Positions 1 to 8,895 of a DNA stretch of 64,000 nt are shown here, piece after piece. Position 1 is the stretch's first letter; every line of letters begins with the position of its first letter. The notes under the pieces are model-generated. The model worked only from the letters and a program-made list of their open reading frames with translations, was not told the origin of the DNA and did no database searches. Both the position numbers and the translations under genes were made by a program. Source of the stretch: CBDAUN01 sp965214875 (GTDB lineage: Bacteria > Pseudomonadota > Gammaproteobacteria > Arenicellales > JAJDZL01); contig OZ243980.1 in NCBI GenBank assembly GCA_965214875.1, positions 1,736,001 to 1,800,000 on the forward strand, written 5' to 3'.

Positions 1-138
1 GTGGTGGAAATCTTGCAGGATTCGATGTCTATAAAGCCTTGCTCCGATCGGGTCCGCCCCAGCGGGTGAAATCTTGTTTTCTTAAAAACCCGCATTATGC
101 AAGGCTTTATTCTATTTTGCAGCCACCCTAACGCGATT
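1..138 (-). mobile_element. End of an IS1380-like element, cut by the window edge
   Basis: Read on the minus strand, this stretch is a close match to bases 16098-16235, the 5' end of the IS1380-type transposase remnant at 16201. Shared landmarks are CGCGTTAGGGTGGCTGCAAAA at the outer edge, TTTCACCCGCTGGG in the middle and AATCCTGCAAGATTTCC inside the reading frame. The position of the transposase start codon reads ATA here instead of ATG. The outer edge directly abuts the stop codon of the gene at 139-744. The rest of the element lies left of the window. Confidence 0.7.
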
Positions 139-744
139 TTAAGGCGAACAGAGCGGTTTCCAGTCAATCTGCCTGCCACTGATCTTCAACGTGTATTTCA
201 GGGGGTCGTCATCCCTCGCCGTCACGGTGATGGTTCTTGTCGCCAAGTCGGTTGAATTTACGGTGTTGACGATCTTTGCAGTGAACTGCATTTGCGTCGA
301 GGCACCGGTATCGTGGCAGTTGTTGTCTACGCTCGTGCCGGACAGTCTCACCCGTGCACTGAAGTCCCCTGCCGGGTCATTGCCACCGAAATTGGTGGGA
401 CCGAAGCCGTCCCGTTTCCATACGGACCCGCTGAATCTTGGGTTCGTGTCGTCTTTCCATAGGCTAGTGTCATCGGGAGTTATGCCGGTGATTTGAATTG
501 TCGGATCATGGGTGGACGTGTTCGTTATGCCCGTGCAACTGAAGGTTAGTTCGAGGAACCAGTTCCCGCCCTCGTCCACAGTCAGCATATTATTGCCCAG
601 GCTTGAGATGGATCTATCTTCTGTTCCGTGTTTCGCTGCTATTTTGCAAGTCGGCTGCGCAACGGCCACACCTGCGGTGGCCAGCAGCCCCGCGAGAATG
701 GTGGCGAAAGCCTTGAGAAAGAATGGGGGGGGGATCTGTTTCAT
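139..744 (-). CDS. Small secreted protein with a C9 tract at its 5' end (in frame)
   Basis: A 201-residue protein of unknown function. A hydrophobic signal peptide covers about residues 8-30, with a likely signal peptidase site after VAVA. The mature part contains four or more cysteines and many Thr, Asp and Asn residues, and no domain that I recognise. The tract C9 lies in codons 4-7 (Ile-Pro-Pro-Pro), just before the signal peptide, and here it keeps the frame open. The RBS-like GGAG and a good promoter (781-809) lie upstream. Similar C-tract leaders occur in the genes starting at 12845, 15898 and 29431, so this looks like the expressed member of a family. It sits between two insertion sequences. 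Export is well supported; function is unknown. Confidence 0.7.
   Translation of the reverse strand: MKQIPPPFFLKAFATILAGLLATAGVAVAQPTCKIAAKHGTEDRSISSLGNNMLTVDEGGNWFLELTFSCTGITNTSTHDPTIQITGITPDDTSLWKDDTNPRFSGSVWKRDGFGPTNFGGNDPAGDFSARVRLSGTSVDNNCHDTGASTQMQFTAKIVNTVNSTDLATRTITVTARDDDPLKYTLKISGRQIDWKPLCSP
725..733 (-). repeat. C9 homopolymer tract in codons 4-7 of the secreted-protein gene
   Basis: Nine G on the plus strand, C9 on the coding strand, four codons after the ATG at 744. A gain or loss of one or two bases would shift the frame before the signal peptide. With nine C the frame is open. Confidence 0.85.
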
Positions 745-780
745 GGTTGAGTCTCCAAAGTTGAAGTTGTTTACTCACCA

Positions 781-809
781 ATTATACTGGTTTCACCCGC
801 AAAATGCAA
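781..809 (-). promoter_or_regulatory. Sigma70-type promoter of the C-tract gene at 744
   Basis: On the minus strand: -35 TTGCAT (804-809), a 17-base spacer and -10 TATAAT (781-786). The -10 lies inside AAACCAGTATAAT, which is found base for base in front of the brnT-like toxin gene at 28718-28730. Confidence 0.6.
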
Positions 810-814
810 GGGTG

Positions 815-2003
815 TGTACTGGTTCAATACATATGAGACTTTTTAGGCAGCAAGTGCGCTTTGGTCGAAGTTTTCATTATACGCCTGCATGGGCGTTGTT
901 TGTCCGAGCGCCTGATGCGGCCGATAGGCGTTGTAGAAGCGCTCGAATTCGGCCAGCTCGACGTTCAGGGCGCCGACGCTGAGCTCGCCGGCGCAGGACT
1001 GGTGGAACTCGCAGCGGCCGGCGGCGTTGGCGCGCTCGACGCAGCCGTTATATTTGGGGCTTCTGGGCGGCAGCACGAACAGTTCGATGCCGCGGCGCTG
1101 GCAGGCGGTCTCGAACTCGGCCATGAACTCGCTGCCGCCGTCGACCTGCACCGACTCGATATCGAACGGCGCCTGGCGGATCAGGCGGTCGAGGAATGTC
1201 GAGGCGCAGGCGGCGGTGGCGCGCGAGTAGGCGCGCATGCAGCACAGCTTGGAGACCGGGCACACCGCCTTGAATTCCTTGACGCAGAAGCCGGCCTCGA
1301 TGGCGACGCCCGTATGGTCGATCTGCACCATCTGGCCGGGCTTTCGCCCGCGGGCGCTGTAGCGCCAGCGGCGGGCGTGGCGGTCGAACTTGCGTTGCCG
1401 CATGGGCTTTGTTCGCCCGTAGTAGAACGCGACGGGCTCGGCCCGGCCGGTGCGGACCAGGCGGGCGATCATGCGCCCGGTGGCGGACTCGCTGGGCGCG
1501 AAGCCGTGCTCGCGCGCCAGCACGGCGCGGATCTTGGCGCGCCCCCGCAGCGGGAAGCGCTGCCGCGCCTGGCGCACCAGCTCGAGCTCGGCGGCGGTCC
1601 ATTGGCGCTGCCGCACCCGATGCGGGCAGCGGCAGCGGTCGGCCAGGGCGCGGACGCCCTGCTCGCGCAGGCGCCGCTTCCAGCGGTAGAGCGTGGCCCG
1701 GGAGCAGCCGATCGCCTTCAGGGCGGTCGCTTCGGTTGCGCCCTCGAGGCGAAGCTGGTCGAACAGCGCGAGACTGTCGAAGCGCTCGGCGGCCTGCGGC
1801 GAAAGTTCGTCGCGGATCGCGTCGAGGCGATAAAATTTGCGGTGCGGATGTTTGATTTGCATGGTGCTCTCTCCCGCCTTTCGGCTGATGGATTTGTGTG
1901 AAGCACTATGCTACCTGAAAATTTTTCGCGCGCCCGCCTCCTCCCTTCGGACTACGTCCTTCGGGAAGAGGCGGGCGGTCTCACATGTATCTGAACCCGG
2001 ACA
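815..2003 (-). mobile_element. Complete IS481-type insertion sequence
   Basis: The ends form an imperfect inverted repeat: TGTACTGGTTCAATACAT at the left, and on the minus strand TGTCCGGGTTCAGATACAT at the right, both followed by a TGAGAC motif. The element is about 1189 bases long and carries one full-length transposase gene. Near the right end there is a GC-rich hairpin (CGCCCGCCTC at 1931 pairing with GAGGCGGGCG around 1968) with the palindrome GGACTACGTCC in its loop. Two shortened relatives occur at 13978-14584 and 20112-20777 with the same ends and hairpin. I saw no clear target-site duplication. Confidence 0.8.
843..1862 (-). CDS. IS481-family transposase, intact
   Basis: A 339-residue DDE transposase. 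The N-terminal third holds helix-turn-helix regions (about residues 20-110, including a CSRATLYRWKRR recognition-helix-like segment). The integrase core follows: first Asp in QIDHTG (about residue 181), second Asp in VDGGSEF (about 240), and the Glu in NGCVERAN (about 275). The C-terminus FYNAYRPHQALGQTTP is typical of this family. All catalytic residues seem present and the frame is unbroken, so it may be active. Two internally deleted copies of the same gene occur at 14118-14556 and 20150-20635, and this copy could mobilise them. Overlapping long frames on the other strand are GC-driven shadows. Confidence 0.9.
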   Translation of the reverse strand: MQIKHPHRKFYRLDAIRDELSPQAAERFDSLALFDQLRLEGATEATALKAIGCSRATLYRWKRRLREQGVRALADRCRCPHRVRQRQWTAAELELVRQARQRFPLRGRAKIRAVLAREHGFAPSESATGRMIARLVRTGRAEPVAFYYGRTKPMRQRKFDRHARRWRYSARGRKPGQMVQIDHTGVAIEAGFCVKEFKAVCPVSKLCCMRAYSRATAACASTFLDRLIRQAPFDIESVQVDGGSEFMAEFETACQRRGIELFVLPPRSPKYNGCVERANAAGRCEFHQSCAGELSVGALNVELAEFERFYNAYRPHQALGQTTPMQAYNENFDQSALAA

Positions 2004-2404
2004 GGAGAAATTTCAAGCGAGCCACTGCCGAAACTCTCCATCTTCTCTTTAACAGCCGGGCCGGGCATGTCAATCTTGATCCTTTCCTTCATCTCGGCCT
2101 TGGTCGGCTGGCAGCCGATCCGGCTGTTTCGTTGCTTTCGTATGTAATTCCCCAAATTTAGATACCAAAGGTGAAGGCATAAAGGGTTAGCGTTCCGCTG
2201 GAACGGCAGTTCTCGAACTCGTAGGGGAGGCTTGGAGGTTTTACAATGCAGTAAAGGCTTCCAAGATTTGATCATCTGATTTCGGTAGATGCGGCGGTGT
2301 TAATCGGATGGACATTCTGAGGGCGCACATTGTTTCCGACTTGTTCTCCATGGCTACCTGAGCAGACCAGTTCCTTAATCGAAGTCTGCGCGTGCGCAAG
2401 CCGC
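2004..2404. other. Gene-less stretch between the IS element and the next gene
   Basis: No reading frame here has a convincing start, length or composition. On the minus strand a short open stretch reads like a protein fragment (AEMKERIKIDMPGPAVKEKM) but has no clear start and runs into the IS end. It may be the remains of a gene split by the insertion. Confidence 0.4.
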
Positions 2405-2950
2405 TTAATAGCACATCAGGTCCGATATCGCGTCGTGAATCGCTTCAAAATTTTGCTTGCATTTGATGATGTCTTTTTCCATGAATATCAGGTAGGCGCT
2501 GCGTATTCCGCCAATGGAATCTATGTCTTGTTCAATTGCAGTGTCTCGCACCCTTGCGCAATACGCTGGACCTGCGCACTTTGCGTCGAATCGATCAGCG
2601 GCATCCTCTTGGACTTCATAGAAATAATCTTCCATCTTGACGATTATTCTGTCCCCTTTTCTTTCGCAACGTCTCATTAGCTGATTTTTGAATTGTTCAA
2701 GCTCCGCCGCGTTGCCCGCTTTCCTGTTGAAGTTGCCGATCTTCTTCGTAAATTTGCTGAACCTCACCGTGTCAGAATCATTGTAGGTTTCGCCACGAAC
2801 GTTAACCGCCCAGTACCGGTCCACATCTCCATGATCGCCCAATACATATTCTCCGAGCATAGCTGATTTCATGCAATCTGAAAAAGCTAGGCCGGGTAGC
2901 CCCATCGCGATGATCACTGCCGTAAGGCCTCTCAAGAAACTGCTTTTCAT
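2405..2950 (-). CDS. Secreted hypothetical protein
   Basis: A 181-residue protein when started at the ATG at 2950, chosen because it puts a good signal peptide at the N-terminus (Lys-Ser-Ser, Arg, then hydrophobic to about residue 23, cleavage near LAFS). Longer in-frame starts upstream would bury the signal sequence. The mature part is charged and has several cysteines (in SDCMKS, RRCER, AKCAGPAYC and IIKCK), compatible with periplasmic disulphides. I do not recognise a family. It faces away from the tct operon and is probably transcribed alone. Confidence 0.6.
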   Translation of the reverse strand: MKSSFLRGLTAVIIAMGLPGLAFSDCMKSAMLGEYVLGDHGDVDRYWAVNVRGETYNDSDTVRFSKFTKKIGNFNRKAGNAAELEQFKNQLMRRCERKGDRIIVKMEDYFYEVQEDAADRFDAKCAGPAYCARVRDTAIEQDIDSIGGIRSAYLIFMEKDIIKCKQNFEAIHDAISDLMCY

Positions 2951-3365
2951 TCGCCGCCACCTCGGAATAATTAACTTGTAAAATTTTTGAAGCTCTGCAA
3001 AATGCAATTTTAATCGAAACACCGGTTTCATGCGTCGAGTAAAAACTGTAGATCTACTCATATAGATGCATTAAAGATTCAAATTTACCAAATACCATAA
3101 CATGCAAAGCCGCAAGCAGCCCGTGCGACTTCACCTTGCGCTTCGACCCAGCGGTCAATGGCTTTTATTTTGAACGATCGCGGCTAAGTTGACAGATGGA
3201 TGCCCAGTTTTGGCTAAAGCTCCACGGTGCAAGGTCATCCCGCAAGTTTGCAGGCTCCAAATTGCTGATTAGGGAGCGCCTATGCTGGCAATTTACAAAT
3301 GACATTGCAAGTTAATCATTCGTATACAATGAAGACCTATAAACTATTCCAGAGGAGTTAGATTC
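2951..3365. other. Divergent intergenic region upstream of tctC
   Basis: About 400 bases without a gene, between the minus-strand secreted protein and tctC. It must contain both promoters. A TACAAT box lies near 3325, and a good ribosome-binding site AGAGGAG near 3350 precedes the tctC ATG. I saw no repeat or operator. Confidence 0.4.
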
Positions 3366-4391
3366 ATGAAAAAACCTACACATAGACTAGCAACTGCGGT
3401 TGTCGTCGCAGCTCTGTCAAGCTTCGGCGCTATCGCCTCGATATCTGCTAACGCGGCAGGGCCTGGCGGCTATCCTGATCGTCCAATTACAGTCATTTGC
3501 TGCTACGGAAAAGGCGGCGGTTCTGATCAGGCGGTTGATGCTATTGTCGGACCTGCTGCGAAAATCATGGGCGCGAAGATCAACAAGATCAACATCACAG
3601 GTGGCGGCGGCTTGAACTGTTTGCCCGAATTTTTGCAAGCTCCGGCTGACGGCTATACGCTTTTGCAGCATATCGACACGCTGGCTTCGCGCTATGTTGA
3701 AGGGCGAATCGATATCAACCCTGTCGAGGATGTCGAATCCCTTGTCATCATGAATGTCGCGCCGACCATGCTGTTCATCAACGGCGAAGACGATAGGTTT
3801 CAGACCGATGGACAGCCGGATTTTGAGAAGCTGATCGCATATGCGAAGCAAGAACCGGAAATTCTGACTGCATCGAATATCAACATTCCGCTGGAACTAG
3901 TTTCGATGGCAGTAATCGAAAATCACTTCGGCATCAAGGTAAAGCAAGTGCTTACCGGAAAGTCGGCTGAACGTTTCGGTGCTGTGATCGGTGGACAGCT
4001 GGACGTCTTGATGGAGCAGCCCGGCGACGTATCGAAATATGTTGAAGCCGGCAACCTGAAGCCAATCTTCGTGTTGTGGCCAGAGCGTCTCGACAATTTC
4101 CCGGACACACCTTCATTCGGCGATTACGGAATTGACTGGGAGCCGTTGCTTCGTTTCCGAGGCATGTTTGCGCGAAAAGGCACGCCGCCTGAAATCATAG
4201 AATATCTAGCAGAAGTCTTCGCCGAAGCGTATCGCTCCGACGAGCATCAGGAATTCGTCAAGCGCAAGAGTCTCGATATCGTCGACTCGTTCCGAAGCCG
4301 TGCAGACACAGCCACGCTCCTTAAGGAGTCTGTCGGATCCTACACTTCCGCGTTCCGAGAACTCGGAATCAATGTGCGTGAAGGTTTGTAG
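3366..4391 (+). CDS. tctC: Tripartite tricarboxylate transporter, periplasmic binding protein (TctC/Bug family)
   Basis: A 341-residue periplasmic solute receptor. The signal peptide spans about residues 1-30, rich in Ala, with cleavage near SANA-AG. The mature protein begins with the family pattern YPDRPITVI, followed by a Gly-rich loop (GKGGGSDQ) and ADGYTLLQH, all typical of Bug proteins that bind small carboxylates. An unusual Cys-Cys pair sits in the first strand (ITVICCYG), where the family normally has a small hydrophobic and Pro. The next two genes are the membrane partners, separated by a terminator-like hairpin that would leave the receptor more abundant than the channel. The substrate cannot be read from the sequence. 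Confidence 0.9.
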   Translation: MKKPTHRLATAVVVAALSSFGAIASISANAAGPGGYPDRPITVICCYGKGGGSDQAVDAIVGPAAKIMGAKINKINITGGGGLNCLPEFLQAPADGYTLLQHIDTLASRYVEGRIDINPVEDVESLVIMNVAPTMLFINGEDDRFQTDGQPDFEKLIAYAKQEPEILTASNINIPLELVSMAVIENHFGIKVKQVLTGKSAERFGAVIGGQLDVLMEQPGDVSKYVEAGNLKPIFVLWPERLDNFPDTPSFGDYGIDWEPLLRFRGMFARKGTPPEIIEYLAEVFAEAYRSDEHQEFVKRKSLDIVDSFRSRADTATLLKESVGSYTSAFRELGINVREGL

Positions 4392-4414
4392 TTCATAGCC
4401 CATGTTTTAGAATA

Positions 4415-4453
4415 TCCGTTGACAGTGCGCTTGATGCAGACTGTCAACGGATT
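4415..4453 (+). terminator. Hairpin between tctC and tctB (attenuating terminator)
   Basis: A perfect 13-base inverted repeat, ATCCGTTGACAGT (4415-4427) and ACTGTCAACGGAT (4441-4453), with a 13-base loop and directly followed by a run of T. It lies 24 bases after the tctC stop codon and before tctB. It could end most transcripts after the binding-protein gene and let a fraction continue into tctBA. Confidence 0.75.
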
Positions 4454-4481
4454 TTTCATATCTAAAGCGTAACCACAGCGA

Positions 4482-5045
4482 ATGAAAGGTCCTGGTGCTC
4501 GTCTGACCGAACCGGGCACTCGCGCAATTGCGGCGGAAGTGCTAGTTTGGCTCGCACTTTCGGGTGGTGCGTATGCCTTGACATTCGGTTTTGACGACCC
4601 TCTGCCTGTTTATGATTTTGGTCCGGCGCATTGGCCGCGAGTTGTGCTCTTTTGCATGTTTGCCGCGCTCGCATGGATCATCTATACCGAAATTTTAAGG
4701 CCTGGCCGCAAGCAATCCGTTTCGCAGAACAAGGCGGAATCTTCCGGCGAGGATGATGAGCTGCTGACCACCAAGGTCAAATTGCGCATTGTGCTGATTT
4801 TTGCCACGCCGATTGCATACACCTATCTGATGCACAAGATCGGATTTATTCTGGTTACGCCGTTCTTCCTATTTTTCTACATGTATTTGATGGGTGTGCG
4901 AAAGTTGCGTTCATTGATCATTTTGACGGTAGGGATCTATGCTGGTTTGATAATCGTTTTCGTCAAGCTGATTTTTACCTACCTGCCGCCAGGCGCAGGA
5001 GTGTTTAATCAGATCAACGGCACCATTCTTGGATGGCTGACCTGA
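4482..5045 (+). CDS. tctB: Tripartite tricarboxylate transporter, small membrane subunit (TctB)
   Basis: A 187-residue membrane protein with about four to five hydrophobic segments (near residues 17-35, 50-68, 100-120, 124-142, 147-168). A charged loop rich in Lys and Glu lies between the second and third. Size, topology and position between tctC and tctA fit TctB, the poorly conserved small subunit. The last codons overlap the start of tctA, which suggests coupled translation. Confidence 0.85.
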   Translation: MKGPGARLTEPGTRAIAAEVLVWLALSGGAYALTFGFDDPLPVYDFGPAHWPRVVLFCMFAALAWIIYTEILRPGRKQSVSQNKAESSGEDDELLTTKVKLRIVLIFATPIAYTYLMHKIGFILVTPFFLFFYMYLMGVRKLRSLIILTVGIYAGLIIVFVKLIFTYLPPGAGVFNQINGTILGWLT

Positions 5046-6559
5046 TGTTTACAGAATTTCTAATCGGAACGCAGCAGCTGTTCACCGATCCGGTCGGGAT
5101 CTTGATTTTTGTCGTAGGCCTGGTGGGTGGGCTAGTATTCGGCGCCGTTCCTGGTCTGAGCTTGTTGACGCTTGCGGCGGTTTTGCTGCCGTTTACGGCC
5201 TACATGTCATCAACTCATGCCATCATGCTTTACGGCGTGATCTATGTGGCCGGAGTATACGGAGGAGCGGTGACGGCGATACTGTTCAACATCCCTGGCT
5301 CGGTGGAAAACGCCCCGACTGCCTTTGATGGCTATCCGATGACCCGCAAAGGGTTGTCGGGCAAAGCAATTGGATACGCAGTGACCTGTTCGGCATTCGG
5401 AGGAACAATTGCTGCCGTCTTGATGATGGCGTTTACCGGTCCGGTTGCGAATTTCGCTGTGCGGAATTTCGGCCCAGTCGAGATTTTCGCTTTGGTGTTT
5501 TTCGGGCTGGCCGTTGTTGCCGGCATTGGCACCAACTCGATTGCTAGAGGCTGGCTGTCGCTGCTTGTGGGGTTGCTGATCGGTGCGGTAGGAAGCGACC
5601 CGGTTGGCGGCATTCCTCGCTTTAATTTTGGAACGCTCTATTTGCATGGCGGATTTCATTTCATTCCGCTGATTTTGGGATTCTTCGCAGTAACCGAGGT
5701 ATTTGTGCAAGGATTGCGCCTAGCTCGCGGGCGATATGAGACGCCGAAAGTCTCGGTAACCTACCCGAGTTTCGCCGAATTTTGGGCTATGAAGTTTGTC
5801 GTCGCGCGATCAGCGGTGATTGGATTTTTTAGCGGCGTTTTGCCCGGCATTGGGGCGACCCTGGCAGCGTTCATGTCGTACAACGAGGCGGTTCGCTGGT
5901 CGAAGCACCCAGAGCGATTCGGGAAAGGTGAGCCTGAAGGTGTTGTGGCGCCTGAAACCGCCAATAACGCTGCGACAGGAGCGGCGATGATCCCGCTTCT
6001 CGCGCTTGGTTTGCCAGGCGGTGCTCTGACCGCAATGATGATCGCTGTGTTCAATCTTCACGATATGGATGTCGGTCCTTTGATCATGATCGAAGCGCAC
6101 GACCTTGTCTGGGTGCTGTTCGCCTCAATGTTCTGGGCGAGTCTTGCGATTCTCTTCGTGGGTGTTATAGAAGCGAAAGGGATTGTGAATCTGTTGCGTA
6201 TACCGTTCCAAATCCTGGCGCCAACTATTCTGGTATTCGCGACGATTGGTGCTTTTGCGCTTCGAAGCAATATCCTGGATGTCTACACCATGTTCTTTGC
6301 CGGCGTTATCGGCTACATCATGCGTCGCTATGATTATTCGATTCCTGGACTGGTCATGGGCGTGATTCTTGGTCAGATTGGAGAAGATACGTTCTCGCGC
6401 GCCATGGTTCTGCTTGATTACAACGTGTTCGCGCTGTTTTCCGAACCGATCAGCGGCGTGCTGGTGGGTGCGGGCTTGCTTACAATCATGACGAACATCG
6501 CTCGGCATCGCAAGATGTTCGGCTCGTACTACGCGGAATACGAAAAGGAAAACGATTAG
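5033..6559 (+). CDS. tctA: Tripartite tricarboxylate transporter, large membrane subunit (TctA)
   Basis: A 508-residue polytopic membrane protein with about eleven or twelve helices, the channel subunit. Family signatures are the early GAVPGLSLLT, the GVYGGAVTAILFNIPG segment, and the second half repeat GVLPGIGATLAAFMSYNEAVRWSK followed by GVVAPETANNAATGAAMIPLLALG. Translation could start at 5033 or at the ATG at 5045, which overlaps the tctB stop as TGATG. Both give a complete protein. It needs tctC for substrate delivery and probably imports a carboxylate with sodium or protons. The substrate is unknown. Confidence 0.9.
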   Translation: MADLMFTEFLIGTQQLFTDPVGILIFVVGLVGGLVFGAVPGLSLLTLAAVLLPFTAYMSSTHAIMLYGVIYVAGVYGGAVTAILFNIPGSVENAPTAFDGYPMTRKGLSGKAIGYAVTCSAFGGTIAAVLMMAFTGPVANFAVRNFGPVEIFALVFFGLAVVAGIGTNSIARGWLSLLVGLLIGAVGSDPVGGIPRFNFGTLYLHGGFHFIPLILGFFAVTEVFVQGLRLARGRYETPKVSVTYPSFAEFWAMKFVVARSAVIGFFSGVLPGIGATLAAFMSYNEAVRWSKHPERFGKGEPEGVVAPETANNAATGAAMIPLLALGLPGGALTAMMIAVFNLHDMDVGPLIMIEAHDLVWVLFASMFWASLAILFVGVIEAKGIVNLLRIPFQILAPTILVFATIGAFALRSNILDVYTMFFAGVIGYIMRRYDYSIPGLVMGVILGQIGEDTFSRAMVLLDYNVFALFSEPISGVLVGAGLLTIMTNIARHRKMFGSYYAEYEKEND

Positions 6560-6650
6560 GCTCGCTTTTTTGCGACACGGAATCGCCGCTATTTTGATAA
6601 TGATGCCATTGTTGAAATATTGTTTGTTTCGTTCATAGGAGAACTTTGTA

Positions 6651-7898
6651 ATGGATTCAAAAGATTCTTCTTTGCGCGTCAATGGCGACCGTCTATGGGA
6701 TTCCCTGATGGAGATGGCCAAAATAGGCGCAACTGAAAAGGGCGGGGTGTGTCGTCTCGCTCTGACTGATCTGGACCGGGAAAGTCGGGAATTGCTGACG
6801 CAATGGGCCAAGGCGGAAAATTGCACTTTGTCTGTCGATGCGATGGGCAATATGTATTTTCGACGCGCAGGACTGAAAAGCCAATCGCCACCCGTCGGTG
6901 CCGGCAGCCATCTTGATTCCCAGCCTACTGGGGGCAAGTTCGACGGTGTCTACGGTGTGCTAGCTGCGCTGGAAGTCGTGCGAACGTTCAACGACAACAA
7001 GGTCGTTACCGAATTGCCGGTTGAAATTGTCGTATGGACTAATGAAGAGGGCGCCCGCTTTCCGCCCGCAATGATCGGGTCGGCGGTATGCGCAGGCGTG
7101 TTCGATCTTGAATATGGGCACAGTCGAGCGGACCACGACGGCAACACAATCGGCGAAGAGTTGCGCAGAATCGGCTACCTGGGCGATTCGGATCCTGTTA
7201 GTCACCGCTTTTCGGCGTTCTACGAGGCGCACATCGAGCAAGGCCCAATACTGGAAGCTGAGCAGAAGCTCATCGGCGTTGTCAAAGGAGTGCAGGGCGT
7301 AAACTGGTACGACATCGAGATTCAAGGCGAAGAGACGCATGCCGGCCCCACACCGATGGAAAATAGAAAGGATGCGTTGCGAAGCGCTTCTCGGCTATTG
7401 CCGCAAATCTACGACATTGCGGCACGCCAAGCTCCGCATGGTCGGGCAACCGTTGGTGAGTTTCGGATTGTACCGGGGTCGCGCAATACGGTTCCGTCTC
7501 GCGTTGAGCTTACGGTCGATTTTCGTCATCCGGATTTGGCGACTTTCGATGCCATGGATAGCGAACTGAAGGCGCTGATTGAGCAGATGAACAAAACGGA
7601 GAATACGTCGATCACGCTTGATCACATATGGCGATCGCAACCGGTTCAATTTGACCAGCGATGCATCGACATCGTTACTCGCAGCGCAAATATTTGCGGA
7701 TTAAACTCAATCGCCATGATTAGCGGAGCGGGGCATGATTCAGTCCACATCTCTAAAGTCAGTCCGGTATCCATGATCTTCATTCCTTGCGACGATGGTG
7801 TTAGCCATGCCGAAGTGGAGAATACTTCGAGCGAGGCTGCAAAAGCCGGTGCCGACGTTTTGCTTCACTCTGTCATCCAAAGCGCTCAACAGGTTTGA
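6651..7898 (+). CDS. M20-family amidase/carbamoylase (allantoate or N-carbamoyl-amino-acid hydrolase type)
   Basis: A 415-residue metal-dependent hydrolase. Metal-binding motifs are visible in order: GSHLDS (about residue 85), GKFDGVYG, TNEEGARF (about 127), EAHIEQGP (about 195) and a C-terminal GAGHDSVH. The dimerisation domain lies roughly at 210-325 (VQGVNWYDIEIQGEETHAG). This is the AtzC/HyuC/allantoate amidohydrolase group, which removes carbamoyl or amidine groups from ureido acids. A good RBS (AGGAGA) precedes the ATG. It follows tctA and runs directly into a PfkB kinase gene, so transporter, amidase and kinase may form one catabolic unit. Exact substrate cannot be told from sequence alone; the allantoin genes at 35-38 kb make a purine-related role possible. 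Confidence 0.8.
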   Translation: MDSKDSSLRVNGDRLWDSLMEMAKIGATEKGGVCRLALTDLDRESRELLTQWAKAENCTLSVDAMGNMYFRRAGLKSQSPPVGAGSHLDSQPTGGKFDGVYGVLAALEVVRTFNDNKVVTELPVEIVVWTNEEGARFPPAMIGSAVCAGVFDLEYGHSRADHDGNTIGEELRRIGYLGDSDPVSHRFSAFYEAHIEQGPILEAEQKLIGVVKGVQGVNWYDIEIQGEETHAGPTPMENRKDALRSASRLLPQIYDIAARQAPHGRATVGEFRIVPGSRNTVPSRVELTVDFRHPDLATFDAMDSELKALIEQMNKTENTSITLDHIWRSQPVQFDQRCIDIVTRSANICGLNSIAMISGAGHDSVHISKVSPVSMIFIPCDDGVSHAEVENTSSEAAKAGADVLLHSVIQSAQQV

Positions 7899-7906
7899 CT
7901 GGCTGC

Positions 7907-8884
7907 ATGATTGACTTGCTCGGTATAGGCAATGCCATTATTGATGTCGTCTCAATGGTGGATGATGAGCAGTTTGCCGAGCTTGAACTTGTACGCGGCT
8001 CAATGACCTTGATTGATGGCGAGCAAGCCGCAACTTTGCGGTCCACCATAGTCCCTGAGCTTTATGCTTCCGGCGGCTCCGTAGCGAATTCAATATTTTG
8101 TTGCGCCAACTTAGGCGGACGGTGTAAGTTTATCGGCAAGGTTGCCGACGATGAACTGGGTGATGAGTTTGCTCATGATCTGGCTGATGCTTCAGTCGAT
8201 TATGACACTGTGCGCTTGACGACCGGGATGCCGACCGCGCAAAGCTATGTGTTTGTCACGCCGGATGCGCAAAGAACGTTCTGCACATACCTTGGCGCAA
8301 CGACTCAACTGGCGCAAAGCGACTATGGCAGTCAATCTGCTTCGGAAGCGAAAGCGATTTTGATCGAAGGTTATTTGTGGGATTCGCCGCTATCTTTAGA
8401 TCTGATTGAGCAGTCGGCTAAGGACGGGCGAAGTGCGAATGCGATTGTGGCGTTGTCGCTGTCTGATCCGTTTCTCGTCGACCGGCATCGTGCGCTGCTG
8501 CAGAATTTTGTCGCAAGTCATGCAAATGCCGTCATCGCCAACGAAATGGAGGCCGAACGCCTGCATGAGACGACGGGGCTAGACGAAACGCTAGAAGCTA
8601 TCGCTAGCGATGTCGACTTGTGTGTCGTAACCCGTGGTTCGCTCGGCTCGGTTGCCGTCGCAAACGGTGAACGCTTAGAGTGTGAGGCCGTGCCCGCCGA
8701 TAAGGTGGTTGACACCACAGGTGCCGGAGATGCTTATGCGGGCGGTTTCTTCTGCGGGGTTACGCGAGGCGACTCCATAGCAGACAGCATGGCGCTTGCA
8801 TCGAAAGTCGCCTCGAAAACGGTGTCGTTCGTCGGTGCCCGTCCAAGACGAGGGTGCCGGTTTCCAACTAAGGGTGAACAGTAA
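7907..8884 (+). CDS. PfkB-family sugar/nucleoside kinase (adenosine-kinase-like)
   Basis: A 325-residue kinase of the ribokinase superfamily. The N-terminal signature GGSVANSIFCCANLGG (about residues 52-67) contacts the substrate. The C-terminal signature DTTGAGDAYAGGFF (about 267-280) carries the catalytic Asp. The order and the motif GSVANS resemble the adenosine kinase branch. The ATG at 7907 was chosen over a TTG at 7895 because homologues start close to IDLLGIGNAIID. It begins 8 bases after the amidase stop, so the two are probably co-transcribed. The phosphorylated substrate is not certain. Confidence 0.75.
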   Translation: MIDLLGIGNAIIDVVSMVDDEQFAELELVRGSMTLIDGEQAATLRSTIVPELYASGGSVANSIFCCANLGGRCKFIGKVADDELGDEFAHDLADASVDYDTVRLTTGMPTAQSYVFVTPDAQRTFCTYLGATTQLAQSDYGSQSASEAKAILIEGYLWDSPLSLDLIEQSAKDGRSANAIVALSLSDPFLVDRHRALLQNFVASHANAVIANEMEAERLHETTGLDETLEAIASDVDLCVVTRGSLGSVAVANGERLECEAVPADKVVDTTGAGDAYAGGFFCGVTRGDSIADSMALASKVASKTVSFVGARPRRGCRFPTKGEQ

Positions 8885-8895
8885 GGATTTGCCGA

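Noticed and set aside
861..1901. A 346-codon plus-strand frame over the IS481 transposase
   Set aside because: Its translation is repetitive Ala/Gly/Leu/Arg, as expected for the complement of a GC-rich gene, and the minus strand encodes a complete DDE transposase.
5210..5710. Long minus-strand frame within tctA
   Set aside because: Shadow of the strongly supported tctA reading frame; translation has no start signal or domain.
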